The position numbers and the translations under genes are program-made. DNA of 64,000 nt, taken from JBBIJO01 sp037445895 (GTDB lineage: Bacteria > Bacteroidota > Ignavibacteria > Kapaibacteriales > UBA2268). The stretch covers positions 1 through 64,000 of the forward strand of contig JBBIJO010000014.1 of NCBI GenBank assembly GCA_037445895.1. Reading direction: 5' to 3'. The notes under the pieces are model-generated. The model made no database searches and was not told the origin of the DNA. It was given only the letters and a program-made list of their open reading frames with translations. Positions 62,088 to 64,000 of the stretch are shown one piece after another; the first letter of the stretch is position 1; every line of letters starts with the position of its first letter.

Positions 62088-62390
62088 TTACACTTTATTT
62101 AAGTTTCCACACTTTCCAACTTAATAATTTAACCAAAAGAATTTAATTTCTGCTCGCCCCCTCCTCGAAATATGAAAATTTTTTTAACCCGTTTTCTAAC
62201 TTCCGGCGTTTCTATGCTTGATTCACATAAAGAATAATCTGGCAAAAACACAACTGCTGATTATAGTAAAACCCGAACCTATGCATTCAATCAAGAGTAG
62301 GAGAATTAATGACTATGCAATTCGTTGCTCGGGAAAATCCAAACACAATATGCCACAATTCTGGCATACAAGTTGCTTATTAAATTTATT
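62088..62390. other. 303-base divergent region between nusB and the NlpC/P60 gene
   Basis: It contains a 24-codon ORF described separately and an ATGCCA/TGGCAT inverted repeat (62349-62366) inside it. No promoter could be assigned with confidence. Confidence 0.35.
62309..62383 (+). CDS. Possible 24-residue leader ORF
   Basis: ATG at 62309 with a clear Shine-Dalgarno TAGGAG; stop TAA at 62381-62383, 7 bases before the lipoprotein start. The product MTMQFVARENPNTICHNSGI plus four residues resembles nothing known. It may be a translation-coupling leader, or chance. Confidence 0.25.
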   Translation: MTMQFVARENPNTICHNSGIQVAY

Positions 62391-62915
62391 ATGCTTAAAT
62401 GGAAAAAGTTACATATCCTGTGTTCAAATGCACTTTTGGCAACAATACTATTCATCGGCTGCCAATCGGCTATTCGATTTTCTTCGCACCATAATTATAG
62501 CAATAAAAACTATGTTGAAAATCCGAATTATTTAATGGATAATAACTTAACACAAAAGCAAAAAATTTTACTGGAGAAAGCAAATCGCTGGATAGGAACC
62601 CCCTATTGCTTTGGAGGTAACGGCACCAGCTGTGTCGATTGTTCGGGATTTGTCCAAAATCTTTATGCAAGCATTGGTATTAACTTACCAAGAACATCTG
62701 CCCAACAAGCAGAATACGGAAAGGCAATCGAGCTTAACAACTTATCGGTTGGCGATTTATTATTTTTCGGAAATAGGGGAAAAATTTCTCACGTTGCAAT
62801 TTATGTTGGCAATGGTCAAATCATACATTCCTCGACTACGAAAGGTGTAGTTTGCGAACCACTTAACACCTCGATAATGAGAAACTTCGCATTCGTTCGA
62901 AGAATCCTTGAATAA
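62391..62915 (+). CDS. NlpC/P60-family cell wall hydrolase (lipoprotein)
   Basis: A 174-residue protein with a lipoprotein signal (ILFIGCQSAIRFS) and an NlpC/P60 domain: WIGTPYCFGGNGTSCVDCSG with the catalytic Cys in DCSGF, and ISHVAIYVGNGQIIHSS with the catalytic His. It probably cleaves peptidoglycan stem peptides. The start at 62391 fits the signal. Confidence 0.85.
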   Translation: MLKWKKLHILCSNALLATILFIGCQSAIRFSSHHNYSNKNYVENPNYLMDNNLTQKQKILLEKANRWIGTPYCFGGNGTSCVDCSGFVQNLYASIGINLPRTSAQQAEYGKAIELNNLSVGDLLFFGNRGKISHVAIYVGNGQIIHSSTTKGVVCEPLNTSIMRNFAFVRRILE

Positions 62916-63033
62916 AGAACCTGTTTATTTCCCTCAATTAGAATCAACACAATAGTATTTTTTAACAACTTTTTAATTTTACAAGCGTCTTATTACATTT
63001 TAGTTTAGTCAAATAGATTTTTTAACATAGCTA

Positions 63034-64000
63034 ATGAAAATTGTAATCGTTGGGGCTGGATTTGGTGGACTTTCCGCAGCAATGGAACTGCAAAATGCCA
63101 ATGACGAAGTAATATTAATCGATAAAACCAATCATCACCTGTTTCAACCCTTATTGTATCAGGTTGCTGTTTCTGCACTATCGCCGGGCGATATAGCCTA
63201 TCCAATTCGGACGATTTTCCGCAGAAGTAAAAACATTCGAACAATGATGGACGAAGTAGTTATGGTAGAATTAGAGCAGAACCGGATCGCGCTCGGAAGT
63301 GGGCGCAATCTTGACTACGACTATTTGATTCTCGCGCCTGGGTCGAGAACAACATATTTTAACAATGATAAATGGAAAAAATACGCTTTTAGCCTTAAGA
63401 CACTTTCCGATGCCTTAAAAATACGCGAAAATATTCTTCTATCGTTCGAAAAAGCTGAGCAACAACTAAGCTTCGAATCCGCCCAACCATTTTTACGATT
63501 TGTTATTGTTGGCGGCGGACCAACAGGAGTCGAGCTTGCCGGCTCGATTGCTGAGCTTATCCATAAGACAATTTTACCAGATTTTCCACATCTTAGTTCT
63601 AAACAAATCAAGGTAGTTTTAATTGACTCGGGGAAACGCCTTCTATCGACTTTCCCCGAAACACTTGCTCGATATGCAGAAGCATCATTGAAGCGGCTTG
63701 GCGTCGAATTGCGTTTAGAAACCCGAGTAACGGACATATCCGATGGTTTCGTTTATACAACAACTGATATTATCGAAGCAAAAAATATATTTTGGGCAGC
63801 GGGAAATTCCGCCTCGCCTTTGCTCGATACATTAGGGGTTCCTCGGGGCAGGATTGGCCGCGTAGTTGTCCATTCCGATTGCTCAATCCCAAATTACCCT
63901 AATGTCTTCGTTATTGGCGATTCTGCCTGCTTCCGGACCGACGATGGCGAAGAACTTCCCGCGATTGCTCCCGTTGCAATGCAACAGGGCAGGTTCGTTG
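63034..64000 (+). CDS. ndh: Type II NADH:quinone oxidoreductase (partial)
   Basis: The frame opens with MKIVIVGAGFGGLSAAMEL (FAD-binding) and stays open to the window end. It has DKTNHHLFQPLLYQVAVSAL and RFVIVGGGPTGVELAGSIAE, the NADH site, and NVFVIGDSACFR. NDH-2 oxidises NADH with a quinone and pumps no protons. The C-terminus is outside the window. Confidence 0.93.
   Translation, partial: MKIVIVGAGFGGLSAAMELQNANDEVILIDKTNHHLFQPLLYQVAVSALSPGDIAYPIRTIFRRSKNIRTMMDEVVMVELEQNRIALGSGRNLDYDYLILAPGSRTTYFNNDKWKKYAFSLKTLSDALKIRENILLSFEKAEQQLSFESAQPFLRFVIVGGGPTGVELAGSIAELIHKTILPDFPHLSSKQIKVVLIDSGKRLLSTFPETLARYAEASLKRLGVELRLETRVTDISDGFVYTTTDIIEAKNIFWAAGNSASPLLDTLGVPRGRIGRVVVHSDCSIPNYPNVFVIGDSACFRTDDGEELPAIAPVAMQQGRFV

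Noticed and set aside
1..64000. CRISPR arrays, insertion sequences, phage or integrase genes
   Set aside because: No regularly spaced repeats, transposase, integrase or phage structural gene was recognised.

Overview
The window is AT-rich bacterial DNA, densely coded, from a Gram-negative member of the Bacteroidota/Chlorobi/Ignavibacteria (FCB) group. The lineage signals are an exbB-exbD-exbD-tonB-(small membrane protein)-PstS-like-TPR block, a DUF3098 protein overlapping era, the long Bacteroidota-type GDP-L-fucose synthase, and a DUF4266/DUF3570/ApbE cluster. A complete reductive dsr/apr/sat locus in that background is most reminiscent of the sulfate-reducing Kapabacteria (the 'Candidatus Thermonerobacter' type). 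That placement is inference; no rRNA gene is present to test it.

Layout. 1-8349: end of an outer-membrane barrel gene, TonB energising block, STAS protein, DUF393 thiol oxidoreductase and a radical SAM protein. 8816-17603: housekeeping (prfA, DUF3098-era, gap-pgk, methylmalonyl-CoA mutase, folB-folK, DoxX). 17958-28375: porin-like protein, GT4 glycosyltransferase, methyltransferase, rimO, a fused trehalose-6-phosphate synthase/phosphatase overlapping a TreT-like glycosyltransferase, an Mrr-type nuclease and an enoyl-CoA hydratase. 28679-39961: PAS histidine kinase, CBS protein plus DASS anion permease, fcl-gmd, an M15 peptidase and an AddA/RecB-like helicase-nuclease. 40210-45109: a seven-gene cell-envelope redox cluster (two c-type cytochrome-like proteins, TlpA-like thioredoxin, DUF4266 lipoprotein, DUF3570 barrel, NusG-II protein, ApbE).

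45273-60732 (minus strand) is the centrepiece: sat, aprB, aprA, zinc-ribbon protein, YkgJ-type Cys-cluster protein, qmoC, dsrA, dsrB, dsrD, dsrN, a ferritin-like four-helix protein, dsrL, dsrC, dsrM, dsrK. Sulfate is activated by Sat, APS is reduced by AprBA, and sulfite is reduced by DsrAB with DsrC and DsrMK returning electrons from the membrane. The locus is unusual in four ways: QmoC is present but QmoA and QmoB are not; DsrMK lacks DsrJOP; an NAD(P)H-type DsrL sits with DsrD, the marker of the reductive pathway; and clear intrinsic terminators follow aprA and dsrD, with a second long hairpin between aprA and the next gene. A DASS permease 14 kb from dsrK could supply sulfate.

60947-64000: gmk-nusB, an NlpC/P60 lipoprotein and the start of a type II NADH dehydrogenase that runs off the window. 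No tRNA, rRNA, CRISPR array or insertion sequence was recognised.
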